Numbered from the stretch's first letter, positions 1-6,832 are shown. The stretch is 9,396 nucleotides of DNA from Campylobacterota bacterium (GCA_030836705.1 JAUPLZ010000380.1:1-9396); one strand, 5' to 3'. Notes: a model not told the origin generated them from the sequence alone. Made by a program: numbers and translations.

Positions 1-189
1 CGTTGATTCTTTGTGTGTTGAAAGCAAATCACCTTGAGTTTTTAGCTCATTTTCAAGTTTTTGCACTTGAGTTTTTAACTCTTCGACCAATTGCGTATTA
101 TCGATTGGCATTGGTTTTTTCAAAAGCACAAACTGCGCAACCAAAAACAAAACGACAAAAACCAACAAACTCAAAACAATCAAATCCAT
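1..189 (-). CDS. N-terminal part of a membrane-anchored coiled-coil protein, possibly RmuC (partial)
   Basis: The 63 visible residues run off the left edge with no stop. They begin MDLIVLSLLV, give one hydrophobic helix at residues 2-23, a short KKP turn, and then a charged heptad-like stretch from about residue 33 that should form a coiled coil. A single N-terminal anchor followed by a coiled coil is the architecture of RmuC-family proteins, in which a nuclease-like domain follows; that domain lies outside the window, so the name is inference. Two in-frame ATGs exist, at 195 and 189. I chose 189 because an AAGGG ribosome-binding site sits about 6 nt before it, whereas it directly abuts the ATG at 195. 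The gene starts 9 nt after the waaA stop codon and is probably co-transcribed with it. That this is a real gene is well supported; the RmuC identity is weak. Confidence 0.6.
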   Translation of the reverse strand, partial: MDLIVLSLLVFVVLFLVAQFVLLKKPMPIDNTQLVEELKTQVQKLENELKTQGDLLSTHKEST

Positions 190-198
190 AGCCATCCC

Positions 199-1356
199 TT
201 AAATGATTTGTTCTTTTAATTTTTGCGTTATATGCTCTATGTTTGGCATATGTTTTATCTTTACACCGTCCATGTTTTCGGCTTTTTTTAAGCTATCAGT
301 TATCTTGTCATTGTCTGAAAAAATTACATTTTCAAGTCCGGAAAAAATCGCATTTTGATTAAAAATATGATGTCCGGTAATAAGCTTGCATCCAAACTTT
401 TCAGGCTCCAAAGGATTATGCCCGCCCACCGGCACAAAAGAACCGCCCAAAATAACGACATCGGTTATTGCAAAAATCTCTATAAGCTCACCCATTTTAT
501 CCACAAGAACTATATCGCTGTCAAAATCCTCTCTTTGCGAGAATCTATGAAAACTCTTGTTCGATTTTTTTGCTTTTTGCTGTATCAGTTTATAAACTTT
601 CTCAAACCTCTCGGGGTGCCTTGGCACTACTATCAGCTTTCCATTGCCATATTCAAAAAATGCGTCTATTATAAGCTCTTCTTCGCCTTCATGAGTACTT
701 GCGGCGGTGATAATCAGCTCATCCGGTTTTTTGAACTTATTTTTACATGTGATTTTTTGAAACATTTTAATATTTCCAATCACCTCAACATGCCCTGCGC
801 CAAGCTCTAAGAGTCTATTTCTATCTGTTTGGCTTTGTGCGAAAACAATATCTATGTTTTTAAAAATCATGGAGTAAAACCACTTCATTTTAAGATATCT
901 TTTAAACGACCTGTCACTCATTCTTGCGTTTAAGAGTACAGTCTTTGCGCCTTGTTTTTTGCTAAGAACCAAAGGCAAGTACCAAAGCTCGGCTTCTAGG
1001 ATAATAAGTGCTTTATTTTTTTTAATCCAAAACGGAATAAATATCTCATAAGGAAGGTATCTAACATCGGCTTGAAGTTTTTTTGCTTCTTCATATCCGG
1101 TCTGCGTAATAACAGAAATGTTTATTTTTTCATTTTTTAGCTCTTCGATAATCGGAGAGAGTGATTTTGCTTCACCCAAAGAGCAAGCATGAAACCAAAT
1201 TCCAGACTCTTTAAACGGGGGATTGTTTTTTAAAAAAAACCTAGCAGGAACGGAGTGTTTGAATTTTGATTTAAATAAAAGAAAAAAAAGAAACGGTAAG
1301 GAGATGATATATATCAAAAAAGCGGTAGTGTAGTATAAAACAATACCGCTTTTCAT
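199..1356 (-). CDS. waaA: 3-deoxy-D-manno-octulosonic acid (Kdo) transferase WaaA
   Basis: This inner-membrane glycosyltransferase moves Kdo from CMP-Kdo onto lipid IVA, the first core step of lipopolysaccharide synthesis. The protein has 385 residues, slightly shorter than E. coli WaaA (about 425) and normal for the family. Residues 8-28 form an N-terminal membrane helix. The N-terminal Rossmann domain carries WFHACSLGE (54-62), whose final Glu is the presumed catalytic base, then LEAELW (120-125) and LNARMSDRSFKRY (142-154). GNIK (194-197) marks the linker. The C-terminal domain has VPRHPER (244-250) and GGSFVPVGGHNPLEP (304-318), the CMP-Kdo-binding motif. It starts 4 nt after the stop of the Zn-ribbon gene, so translational coupling is likely. 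It follows the Zn-ribbon gene as HP0957 follows HP0958 in H. pylori, by recall. How many Kdo units it adds cannot be read from the sequence. Confidence 0.95.
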   Translation of the reverse strand: MKSGIVLYYTTAFLIYIISLPFLFFLLFKSKFKHSVPARFFLKNNPPFKESGIWFHACSLGEAKSLSPIIEELKNEKINISVITQTGYEEAKKLQADVRYLPYEIFIPFWIKKNKALIILEAELWYLPLVLSKKQGAKTVLLNARMSDRSFKRYLKMKWFYSMIFKNIDIVFAQSQTDRNRLLELGAGHVEVIGNIKMFQKITCKNKFKKPDELIITAASTHEGEEELIIDAFFEYGNGKLIVVPRHPERFEKVYKLIQQKAKKSNKSFHRFSQREDFDSDIVLVDKMGELIEIFAITDVVILGGSFVPVGGHNPLEPEKFGCKLITGHHIFNQNAIFSGLENVIFSDNDKITDSLKKAENMDGVKIKHMPNIEHITQKLKEQII

Positions 1357-1360
1357 AAAA

Positions 1361-2071
1361 TCACTCTTCGTCAGGCATATAAAGAATTCTTCCGCAGTTT
1401 GGACACATTACAATCTCTTCAGATCTAATTACATCGGCATAAATTTTGTCGTTTATTTTTATAAAACATCCGTAACAAGCTTGCTGCTTAACAGGCACAA
1501 CAGCACTGTTTCCAGCCCATCTTCTTATTTTTTGGTAAAACGAAAGAACTTTTTGCGGCACTTCGCCTACTAGTTTCTCTTTTTTGACATACGCTGTTTT
1601 TTTCTCTATCTCTAGGTTTTTAATCTCTAACTCTGTATTTTTTTGTGCTTCTTGAGCCTTTTGTAAAAGCTTTTCATTTTCTTCTTTAAGGGCTTTTATC
1701 TCGGCTTCTTTTGCTTTTTCTATTCTATCGTATCTGTCTATCTCTTCATTTGCATAGCTTATCTGCTCTTTTGCTATCTCTTCTTCAAGCTGAAGCGATT
1801 TCATCTCTTTTTCATTTTTAATCATAGAGCTTTTTTTTGAAAAACTATCTAATTTCGCGCTTAATTCTGCAAGATGTGCTTCGCTTTTTGATTTTTTCAT
1901 CTTATTTTCAGTGATTACATCTTCAAGCTCTGCAATTTGTGACATATTCTTTTTTTGTTGCTCAAAAATTTTATTTAAGTTTTCATTGATTGCCTCTTCT
2001 CTTGGCAAAAAAGAATCTATATCACTGTCAATTTGAGCTAATTCTATCAGCTGCACCAAATGCTTATTCAT
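1361..2071 (-). CDS. flgZ: C4-type zinc-ribbon coiled-coil protein, FlgZ/HP0958-like
   Basis: The protein has 236 residues. A long charged coiled coil covers roughly residues 25-165, and a C-terminal zinc ribbon has four cysteines at 199, 202, 223 and 226 (CYGC and CPNC). This is the zf-RING_7/DUF164 layout. In H. pylori the orthologue HP0958 (FlgZ) binds and stabilises sigma54 (RpoN), is needed for flagellum formation and has been reported to bind flaA mRNA; I infer a similar role here from domain layout and gene order. The neighbours, Nif3-like upstream and waaA downstream, match HP0959 and HP0957. The start ATG overlaps the Nif3 stop as ATGA, with a strong AGGAG site a few bases ahead. The zinc-ribbon family is well supported. 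The flagellar role is inferred and cannot be seen in the sequence; the family also occurs in non-motile bacteria. Confidence 0.88.
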   Translation of the reverse strand: MNKHLVQLIELAQIDSDIDSFLPREEAINENLNKIFEQQKKNMSQIAELEDVITENKMKKSKSEAHLAELSAKLDSFSKKSSMIKNEKEMKSLQLEEEIAKEQISYANEEIDRYDRIEKAKEAEIKALKEENEKLLQKAQEAQKNTELEIKNLEIEKKTAYVKKEKLVGEVPQKVLSFYQKIRRWAGNSAVVPVKQQACYGCFIKINDKIYADVIRSEEIVMCPNCGRILYMPDEE

Positions 2072-2805
2072 TTTTTCTCCTGCATAATTATAAATGGGTC
2101 TTTTGAATCTGCAATTATAGCCTTTATCCCATTATGTTTCAACTTTTCACATAAAATAGTCGAAAAAAACCTCTCACTGGCATAATGAGTAATATCCACA
2201 ACGCTTATACCAAGCGCATTTGAGAGCATCGCATCGTGATATTTCACATCTCCTGTTAAAAAACAATCTGCATCAATATATTCAAGCATGGAGGCACCAG
2301 AACCGGTTGTAAGAGCTACTCTTTTTACTGTCTTATTTGCCTTTGTGTATTTTATTTGCAAAAGCCCTAGCTCTTTTTTTACATACTCTACAAACTCTTC
2401 CAAGGTCTGCTCTTTGATTTCGCCAAAACAGACAAAATCTTTTTGCGTAATATTTTTTAATTTTAGAATACTTTGTGCTACAAACATATTCAAATGGGTT
2501 TTATCAAAGCTAGTGTGCACAGCAATATGCGAAATATTTTTTTGTATCATTTTTTTGATATATTTGGCTGGATATAAATCATAATCAAGTCTATTTAGCT
2601 TCTTAAAAATAAGCGGATGGTGCGTAATGATAAGCGTATTTTCTGCTATATTGTCTAAAATTTCTTCATCAATATCAAGAGCAATAGCGATGTTTTTAAC
2701 CTCATCGCTCATTGCCCCTAAAATAAGCCCTGAATTATCCCACTCTTCTTGGAGTTCAAACGGTGAAATTTCGTTTAAAATATTAAAAACTTCACCTAAT
2801 ATCAA
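2068..2805 (-). CDS. Nif3-like dinuclear metal centre protein (YbgI/DUF34 family)
   Basis: This 245-residue protein is a single-domain member of the Nif3/YbgI family, often annotated as GTP cyclohydrolase I type 2. The real cellular role of the family is unsettled. Metal ligands are visible in the expected order: HH at 62-63 in THHPLIF, HTSFD at 97-101 (usually HTNLD), and H207 and E211 in DITHYASE. The opening FELQEEWDNSGL (16-27) is typical. The start codon is TTG, overlapping the glyQ stop as TTGA; an AAAGGG site lies about 10 nt ahead, and no ATG occurs before the conserved N-terminus. Its own stop overlaps the next start as ATGA, so it sits in a tightly coupled run glyQ - nif3 - flgZ - waaA. 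Seven adenines lie just before the start. Family assignment is firm; substrate is unknown. Confidence 0.92.
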   Translation of the reverse strand: MILGEVFNILNEISPFELQEEWDNSGLILGAMSDEVKNIAIALDIDEEILDNIAENTLIITHHPLIFKKLNRLDYDLYPAKYIKKMIQKNISHIAVHTSFDKTHLNMFVAQSILKLKNITQKDFVCFGEIKEQTLEEFVEYVKKELGLLQIKYTKANKTVKRVALTTGSGASMLEYIDADCFLTGDVKYHDAMLSNALGISVVDITHYASERFFSTILCEKLKHNGIKAIIADSKDPFIIMQEKK

Positions 2806-3680
2806 CTTTTTTTAGCCCTTTGAACTCTTTCGTTTCTTAATGGCTCTTGCTCTTTATAAAGAGTCGCACACCCTTTTGCAAGCTCTCTTATTTTTAAAAT
2901 ATAATCGGCTCTTTGGGTTACTGAAATAGCTTTTCTTGCATCAAGCATATTAAAAGCGTGTGACGCAGCCATGCACTGATCATACGCAGGCAGCGGCAAA
3001 CCAGCTTCAAGAGCTCTTTTGCACTCATTTGATGCCGATTCAAACTGATTTAAAAGAACATCAACAGCTGCTATTTCAAAATTAAATTTACTAAACTGAT
3101 ATTCGCCCTCAAAGTGAACATCTGCATATTTTGTCGTCTCATTCCAATCAAGATGAAACACATTATCGACATTTTGCAAATACATAGCAAGTCTCTCGGT
3201 GCCGTATGTAATCTCTACCGCTACCGGATCACAGGCTATTGTTCCTACTTGTTGAAAGTAAGTAAACTGCGTAACTTCCATACCGTCTAGCCACACTTCC
3301 CAGCCAAGCCCCCAAGCGCCAAGAGTCGGAGACTCCCAATTGTCCTCTACAAACCTTATATCGTGTTCTTTTAGATTTAACCCCAAAAATTCCAAACTTT
3401 TTAGATAAAGCTCTTGAATATTTTGCGGACTTGGTTTAATAAGAACTTGAAACTGGTAATAACTTCCAAGTCTATTTGGATTATCTCCGTATCTGCCGTC
3501 AGTCGGTCTTCTTGATGGCGCTACATATGCTACAGACCATGGGTTTGAATCAAGGCTTCTTAAAAGTGTCGCTGGATGGAATGTCCCAGCACCGGCTGGC
3601 ATATCATATGGCTGAACTATAGTGCAGCCTTCGTTTTGCCAAAATTCTTGAAGCTTTAATAACATTTTTGAAAAATGCAT
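2802..3680 (-). CDS. glyQ: Glycyl-tRNA synthetase alpha subunit GlyQ
   Basis: The alpha chain of the bacterial tetrameric (alpha2beta2) glycyl-tRNA synthetase activates glycine with ATP in the cytoplasm. The 292 residues match the usual size. The family's hallmark stretches are present: EFWQNEGC (12-19), QPYDMPAGAGTFHPAT (23-38), APSRRPTDGRYGDNPNRLG (54-72), YYQFQV (74-79), EDNWESPTLGAWGLGWEVW (112-130) and GMEVTQFTYFQQ (133-144). Together these form the class II catalytic core. The ATG at 3680 is preferred over the one five codons later because the MHFSKMLLKLQEFW opening aligns with other GlyQ N-termini and an AAGGAA site lies 8 nt ahead. The beta subunit gene glyS is not in the window; in this phylum it is usually unlinked. 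The gene ends in an A7 run and a TTGA overlap with the Nif3-like gene. Confidence 0.97.
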   Translation of the reverse strand: MHFSKMLLKLQEFWQNEGCTIVQPYDMPAGAGTFHPATLLRSLDSNPWSVAYVAPSRRPTDGRYGDNPNRLGSYYQFQVLIKPSPQNIQELYLKSLEFLGLNLKEHDIRFVEDNWESPTLGAWGLGWEVWLDGMEVTQFTYFQQVGTIACDPVAVEITYGTERLAMYLQNVDNVFHLDWNETTKYADVHFEGEYQFSKFNFEIAAVDVLLNQFESASNECKRALEAGLPLPAYDQCMAASHAFNMLDARKAISVTQRADYILKIRELAKGCATLYKEQEPLRNERVQRAKKS

Positions 3681-3702
3681 TTCTTAAATTCCTTATTTTG
3701 TA

Positions 3703-3708
3703 TCTATA
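3703..3708 (-). promoter_or_regulatory. Possible -10 box (TATAGA) before glyQ
   Basis: In the 60-nt AT-rich gap between the DUF3972 gene and glyQ the leftward strand reads TTATAGATACAAAAT, followed closely by the AAGGAA ribosome-binding site at 3689-3694. TATAGA could be a sigma70 -10 element, but the predicted start of transcription would fall only a few bases before the ribosome-binding site. Such AT-rich gaps yield matches by chance, so readthrough from upstream is equally possible. Confidence 0.25.
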
Positions 3709-3740
3709 ATTTTTTTATTTTTAAAAGCAAACAACAAGAG

Positions 3741-4208
3741 TTATTTAGTAGAGTTTTCTATAGCCTTTCCCCACATAAGTTTGTATTTTCTTTTTACGAA
3801 TTCCAACTCATCTTGCGCAATCTTTAGCTGTCTTGTAAGAGCTTCTATAGCTTTTCTATCTTCTTCGTACAACTCTTGCATGGACAAAAGCCCCTCTTTT
3901 AAAAACTGGTTTTCGCTTCTTAGTGCTTCTAGAGTTTCATCTTTTGCATCTATAACTTTTTCATGAAGATTTAAAATAGTGCCGATAGTTTTTTCTACAA
4001 AAGCGATAGCATTATTATCAGATTTTTCAATTTGAAGATTTTTTACAGCCGGAGTCATTAATACCTGAGTGGCACTTGCTGCTTCTATATATCTTATGCC
4101 TTTTTCAATCTTGCTTACAAGCTTATTACTTTCACACATCACCTCTATTTCGGCAAGGTTTTTATTCACTGTCTTGGCAAACTCATCAATACTTATCCAT
4201 GTCTGCAT
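3741..4208 (-). CDS. DUF3972-like protein with HTH-like N-terminus and coiled coil
   Basis: This 155-residue protein has no known function. Gene position between purE and glyQ matches Cj0703 of C. jejuni, and I recognise the sequence as the Campylobacterota-specific DUF3972 family. Residues 2-45 (WISIDEFAKTV, then ESNKLVSKIEKGIRYIEAA) read like a MerR- or excisionase-type helix-turn-helix with a small wing, where a selected surface tolerates a 'name of residue' pattern such as G37-I38-R39-Y40. Residues 70-145 are charged, rich in Glu, Lys and Leu, and should form a long coiled coil. There is no signal peptide or membrane helix. An AGAAGGAG ribosome-binding site sits about 5 nt before the ATG. 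DNA binding is a guess from the N-terminal pattern only. A palindrome-rich 127-nt gap separates it from purE. Confidence 0.8.
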   Translation of the reverse strand: MQTWISIDEFAKTVNKNLAEIEVMCESNKLVSKIEKGIRYIEAASATQVLMTPAVKNLQIEKSDNNAIAFVEKTIGTILNLHEKVIDAKDETLEALRSENQFLKEGLLSMQELYEEDRKAIEALTRQLKIAQDELEFVKRKYKLMWGKAIENSTK

Positions 4209-4235
4209 AAAAACTCCTTCTCAAATCTTTTAACT

Positions 4236-4241
4236 ACTATA
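4236..4241 (-). promoter_or_regulatory. Candidate -10 box (TATAGT) for the DUF3972-glyQ-waaA segment
   Basis: The leftward strand reads GATTTATAGTAG about 28 nt ahead of the DUF3972 start codon. TATAGT is a good sigma70 -10 match, and it leaves a short leader containing the AGAAGGAG site at about 4214-4221. No clear -35 is visible, which is usual for Campylobacterota promoters. It lies just downstream of the palindromic element, so that element may separate two transcription units. Confidence 0.4.
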
Positions 4242-4246
4242 AATCT

Positions 4247-4327
4247 CGAAAAACTTGTTTTTCGTAGCTTTAGGGGGTTGCGAGGGACTTTAGTCCCTGC
4301 TGCCAAAACGAACAAGTCCGTTTTGGC
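4247..4327. repeat. Cluster of three palindromes between purE and DUF3972 (structured intergenic element)
   Basis: Three inverted repeats fill most of the 127-nt purE-DUF3972 gap. The first, at 4247-4264, is CGAAAAAC-TT-GTTTTTCG, perfect over 8 bp. The second, at 4283-4298, is AGGGACT-TT-AGTCCCT, perfect over 7 bp. The third, at 4302-4327, has arms GCCAAAACG and CGTTTTGGC (9 bp) around an 8-nt loop. The loop of the third contains AACAAGT, the reverse complement of ACTTGTT inside the first, so the two outer palindromes are also imperfect inverted copies of one another, as in a small MITE- or REP-like element. The GC-rich middle (TAGGGGGTTGCGAGGGAC) contrasts with the AT-rich surroundings. No protein-coding potential is evident. 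None of the hairpins is followed by a clean T-run on the leftward strand, so a plain terminator is not the best reading. Confidence 0.75.
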
Positions 4328-4335
4328 GCATAACA

Positions 4336-4836
4336 TCAGATAATAACTTCTATTGACTTAGAATCCTCTTCTACTTTTTTCGCTTTTTCTTTTCTGTCTT
4401 CTATGAGCTTAGAAGCTAGTTTGCTATCTGCAATTGCTATTATCTGCATAGCAAGATATGCACTATTTACAGCCCCAGCTTTTCCTATTGCCACAGTTCC
4501 GACCGGCATGCCAGCTGGCATCATTACGGTTGAATAAAGAGCATCGACTCCGCTTAAATCCCCGCCGCCCATCGGCACACCTATTACAGGTTTTGTCGTA
4601 GTAGCCGCAAGTGCGCCCGCAAGATGAGCCGCCATTCCAGCAGCTGCTATAAACACAACCGCGCCTTTTTTTTCTGCGCTTTTTATGTACTCTTTCGTTC
4701 TCTCCGGACTTCTATGAGCCGATGAAATAATAAGCTCATAAGGAACGCCAAATTTTGCAAGAGTTTCAGCACAGCTCTTCATAATATCATAATCACTTTT
4801 ACTACCCATAATTATTGAAACAAACGGTTTGCTCAT
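4336..4836 (-). CDS. purE: N5-carboxyaminoimidazole ribonucleotide mutase PurE
   Basis: Class I PurE converts N5-CAIR to CAIR in de novo purine synthesis, in the cytoplasm as an octamer. The 166 residues match the usual length. Diagnostic motifs are IIMGSKSD (8-15) for the phosphate site, SAHRSPER (39-46) with catalytic His41, AAAGMAAHLAG (64-74), and PVIGVPMGGGDLSGVDALYS (83-102). The tail (about 140-160) is a charged helix. The partner purK, which supplies N5-CAIR, is not in the window. The ATG overlaps the stop of the U32 gene as ATGA and has a strong AAGGAG site 6 nt ahead, so the two are translationally coupled. The stop is followed by the palindromic element. Confidence 0.96.
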   Translation of the reverse strand: MSKPFVSIIMGSKSDYDIMKSCAETLAKFGVPYELIISSAHRSPERTKEYIKSAEKKGAVVFIAAAGMAAHLAGALAATTTKPVIGVPMGGGDLSGVDALYSTVMMPAGMPVGTVAIGKAGAVNSAYLAMQIIAIADSKLASKLIEDRKEKAKKVEEDSKSIEVII

Positions 4837-6092
4837 ACAATACTCCTTAAAAATGTAAAAGAAGGTAATTTTATCGGAAGTTTTATTGGGTTTGTATTTC
4901 CGGAATGTACTTCTAGCAGCTCTTTTTCGGATTGTGTTACTATTTTGTTAAACTTTATCAAAAACCTATTGTCTTGATTGTAAATTCTGCCTATTTCATT
5001 TTCGCATTCATTTATCTCAAATCCGACAGGAACTACTATTTCAGCTACAGTGGTTAGGTCTATTTTACCCTTTGTCATAAAATATTCACCGCTCTCATCA
5101 ACAAGCGCTAGCACATCATATGTACCATCAGATATTGAAGTTTCTAAATTTTGAGTATCATTACTCTCATGAGGTCTATTAAAGATATATCCGTCGGAAA
5201 AACCTCTGTGTTTTGTCGTATCAAGCTCGGCTTGATACTTTTTGTGATCAAATTTTCCGTTATAAACATCGTCTATTGCCATTCTATAAGCTCTAGTAAC
5301 AACTCCCGCATAATAAGGACTCTTTGTGCGACCTTCTATCTTTACGCTATCGATGACTCCGCACTCAATAATATCTTTTATGTAAGATGAGAGATTTAAA
5401 TCTTTTGCATTAAATATATAAGAACCCTCTTCGCTCTCCTCTATGCGCATTAAGGCTTTCGTCTCCGGATTCTCTACATATACATTGTATGGAAATCTAC
5501 AATCATTGGCACAACTTCCTCTATTTGCCACTCGTCCGGTTTGAAATGATGTAATAAGGCATCTACCACTAAAAGCAAAACACATAGCGCCGTGCACAAA
5601 CATCTCAAGCTCAAGTTCAGGAATGTGCTTTTTTATCTCCTCAAGGTCTCTTAAGCTCATCTCTCTTGCGGCTATTATTCTTTTTACGCCCATATCATAA
5701 AAAACTTCGGCATCAAGATAATTTAGAACATTAGCTTGAGTTGATAAGTGTAACGGGATATTTGGAGCTATTTCGCTTGCAAGTTTAATAACTCCGGGAG
5801 TAGATACGATAATCCCGTCCGGATTCATATCTCTCATTTTTGCTATGTGATTTCTTAGTAGTTTAAGCTGTGATGTAAAAGGAAAACCGTTTATAGTAAC
5901 ATATACTTTTTTATTAAGAGAGTGGGCGTACTCTATGCCCTCTCTAAAGCTCTCTTCTTCAAACTCTTTTCCGCTTTTTAGGCGGAGCGAAAAGTGGCTC
6001 ACTCCACCGTATACCGCATCTGCGCCGTAAGATAGTGCGATTTTTAACTTTTCTAAATTTCCGGCGGGCGAAAGTAACTCTATTTTCTTCAA
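4833..6092 (-). CDS. trhP: Peptidase U32 family protein, TrhP (YegQ)-like tRNA hydroxylation protein
   Basis: The 419-residue protein belongs to the U32 family, once called collagenase-like proteases. The closest characterised relative I recognise is E. coli TrhP (YegQ), which takes part in prephenate-dependent formation of 5-hydroxyuridine at tRNA wobble position 34. The N-terminal barrel starts ELLSPAGN (4-12) and continues SYGADAVYGG (21-30), HLSTQANVLN (115-124) and MFVHGAMC (164-171). Four cysteines at 171, 178, 194 and 198, in the context SGRC and GSCANDCRFPYNV, form the family's probable Fe-S cluster site. SVKIEGRTKSPYYAG (249-263) is also diagnostic. The C-terminal 80 residues look like a small beta-barrel accessory domain. 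The start is TTG, fixed by alignment with YegQ since no nearby ATG precedes the motif. It begins 9 nt after the cheZ stop. RlhA/YhbU-type specificity cannot be fully excluded. Confidence 0.87.
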   Translation of the reverse strand: MKKIELLSPAGNLEKLKIALSYGADAVYGGVSHFSLRLKSGKEFEEESFREGIEYAHSLNKKVYVTINGFPFTSQLKLLRNHIAKMRDMNPDGIIVSTPGVIKLASEIAPNIPLHLSTQANVLNYLDAEVFYDMGVKRIIAAREMSLRDLEEIKKHIPELELEMFVHGAMCFAFSGRCLITSFQTGRVANRGSCANDCRFPYNVYVENPETKALMRIEESEEGSYIFNAKDLNLSSYIKDIIECGVIDSVKIEGRTKSPYYAGVVTRAYRMAIDDVYNGKFDHKKYQAELDTTKHRGFSDGYIFNRPHESNDTQNLETSISDGTYDVLALVDESGEYFMTKGKIDLTTVAEIVVPVGFEINECENEIGRIYNQDNRFLIKFNKIVTQSEKELLEVHSGNTNPIKLPIKLPSFTFLRSIV

Positions 6093-6101
6093 CTCTACTC
6101 T

Positions 6102-6794
6102 TTAAAGCTTTTTGCCGAAAGATTCAATCAATGCTTCAATATCCTCTTCATCAACCAAATCTGCTCTAGTATCACCATGAAGATGAACAGCAGAGCTAAC
6201 TCTCTTATCGTCAGCAATCTGACCTTCAAATAGTTGATTCATGTATCTTGATAAAGCCCTCATGACATTTATAACTCTTTCGATTTTTTGTCTATGGATA
6301 TCTTGGTATTGCATAACATCCATAGCTGTTATTGTTCTATCGTTTATGCCTTGAGCTTTCTCTTCGATATCATTAACATAATTGCCTATTTTTTCTAATC
6401 TTCCGCTCTCGTTTTTAAATGTAGCAATATTAGGAAATGCTCTGCTTAATTTCTCAAAAGTTTGTTTTAAGCCATCAATCTCATCTCTTATACTATTGCC
6501 GGAAGATTCAATCTCTTCGGTTACGACGCTTATTTGCTCTAATATGTCAAATATCTCACTTGCTTTAACTTCAGAATCGTGAGTAACCTCATCAAGCTGA
6601 TGTACTACTTTGTGATCATTTGTAGGCGGTGGCGGTGGCCACTGCATATTGGCAGAAACTCTATAATTTTCAGGATCAATATCGGCTAAATTATCTTCGA
6701 CCGGTTCTTTCTCTTTTTTCTTTTCTTCTACAAACTCTTCACCCAAATCTTCCAAGTCACCGTTCATCAATGAATCAAGCTCTTCTTGTGTCAT
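6102..6794 (-). CDS. cheZ: CheZ-like CheY-P phosphatase (remote Campylobacterota type)
   Basis: CheZ removes the phosphoryl group from CheY-P and so resets the flagellar switch. The protein has 230 residues from the ATG at 6794. That start has an AAAGG site 6 nt ahead; the TTG further out at 6833 falls inside the promoter's -10 box and is unlikely to be used. Residues 2-12 read TQEELDSLMNG, closely like the FliM N-terminal peptide. A WPPPPP run (52-57) leads into a long helical hairpin (about 75-190). QDIHRQ (164-169) matches the E. coli CheZ active site QDLTGQ, giving D165 and Q169 as the catalytic pair. The end, EEDIEALIESFG (about 216-227), resembles the CheY-P-binding tail of CheZ. Orthologues are HP0170 and Cj0700. 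It heads the leftward gene run. Confidence 0.9.
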   Translation of the reverse strand: MTQEELDSLMNGDLEDLGEEFVEEKKKEKEPVEDNLADIDPENYRVSANMQWPPPPPTNDHKVVHQLDEVTHDSEVKASEIFDILEQISVVTEEIESSGNSIRDEIDGLKQTFEKLSRAFPNIATFKNESGRLEKIGNYVNDIEEKAQGINDRTITAMDVMQYQDIHRQKIERVINVMRALSRYMNQLFEGQIADDKRVSSAVHLHGDTRADLVDEEDIEALIESFGKKL

Positions 6795-6832
6795 AACCAA
6801 CCTTTTAGCGCTCGCTGTAAAATCTGCCGTCA

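Noticed and set aside
3..191. Rightward 62-codon open frame at the left edge
   Set aside because: The opposite strand gives a start with ribosome-binding site, a membrane helix and a coiled coil in operon with waaA, which is the better reading.
355..810. Rightward open frame of 151 codons inside waaA
   Set aside because: It is antisense to a well-recognised gene, has no family resemblance and a composition expected of a shadow frame.
1226..1239. T8A6 run in waaA, giving U UUU UUA and A AAA AAC in frame, a possible slippery or phase-variable tract
   Set aside because: A -1 shift reaches a stop within a few codons and would leave only the membrane anchor. WaaA is usually essential, there is no supporting stem downstream, and such runs are common at this AT content.
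2288..2584. Rightward open frames within the Nif3-like gene (also 2627-2815), DUF3972 (3781-3966), the U32 gene (5151-5390) and cheZ (6382-6582), and a leftward one in glnA (7714-7929)
   Set aside because: All are antisense to firmly identified genes, have no recognisable motif and no ribosome-binding site worth noting.
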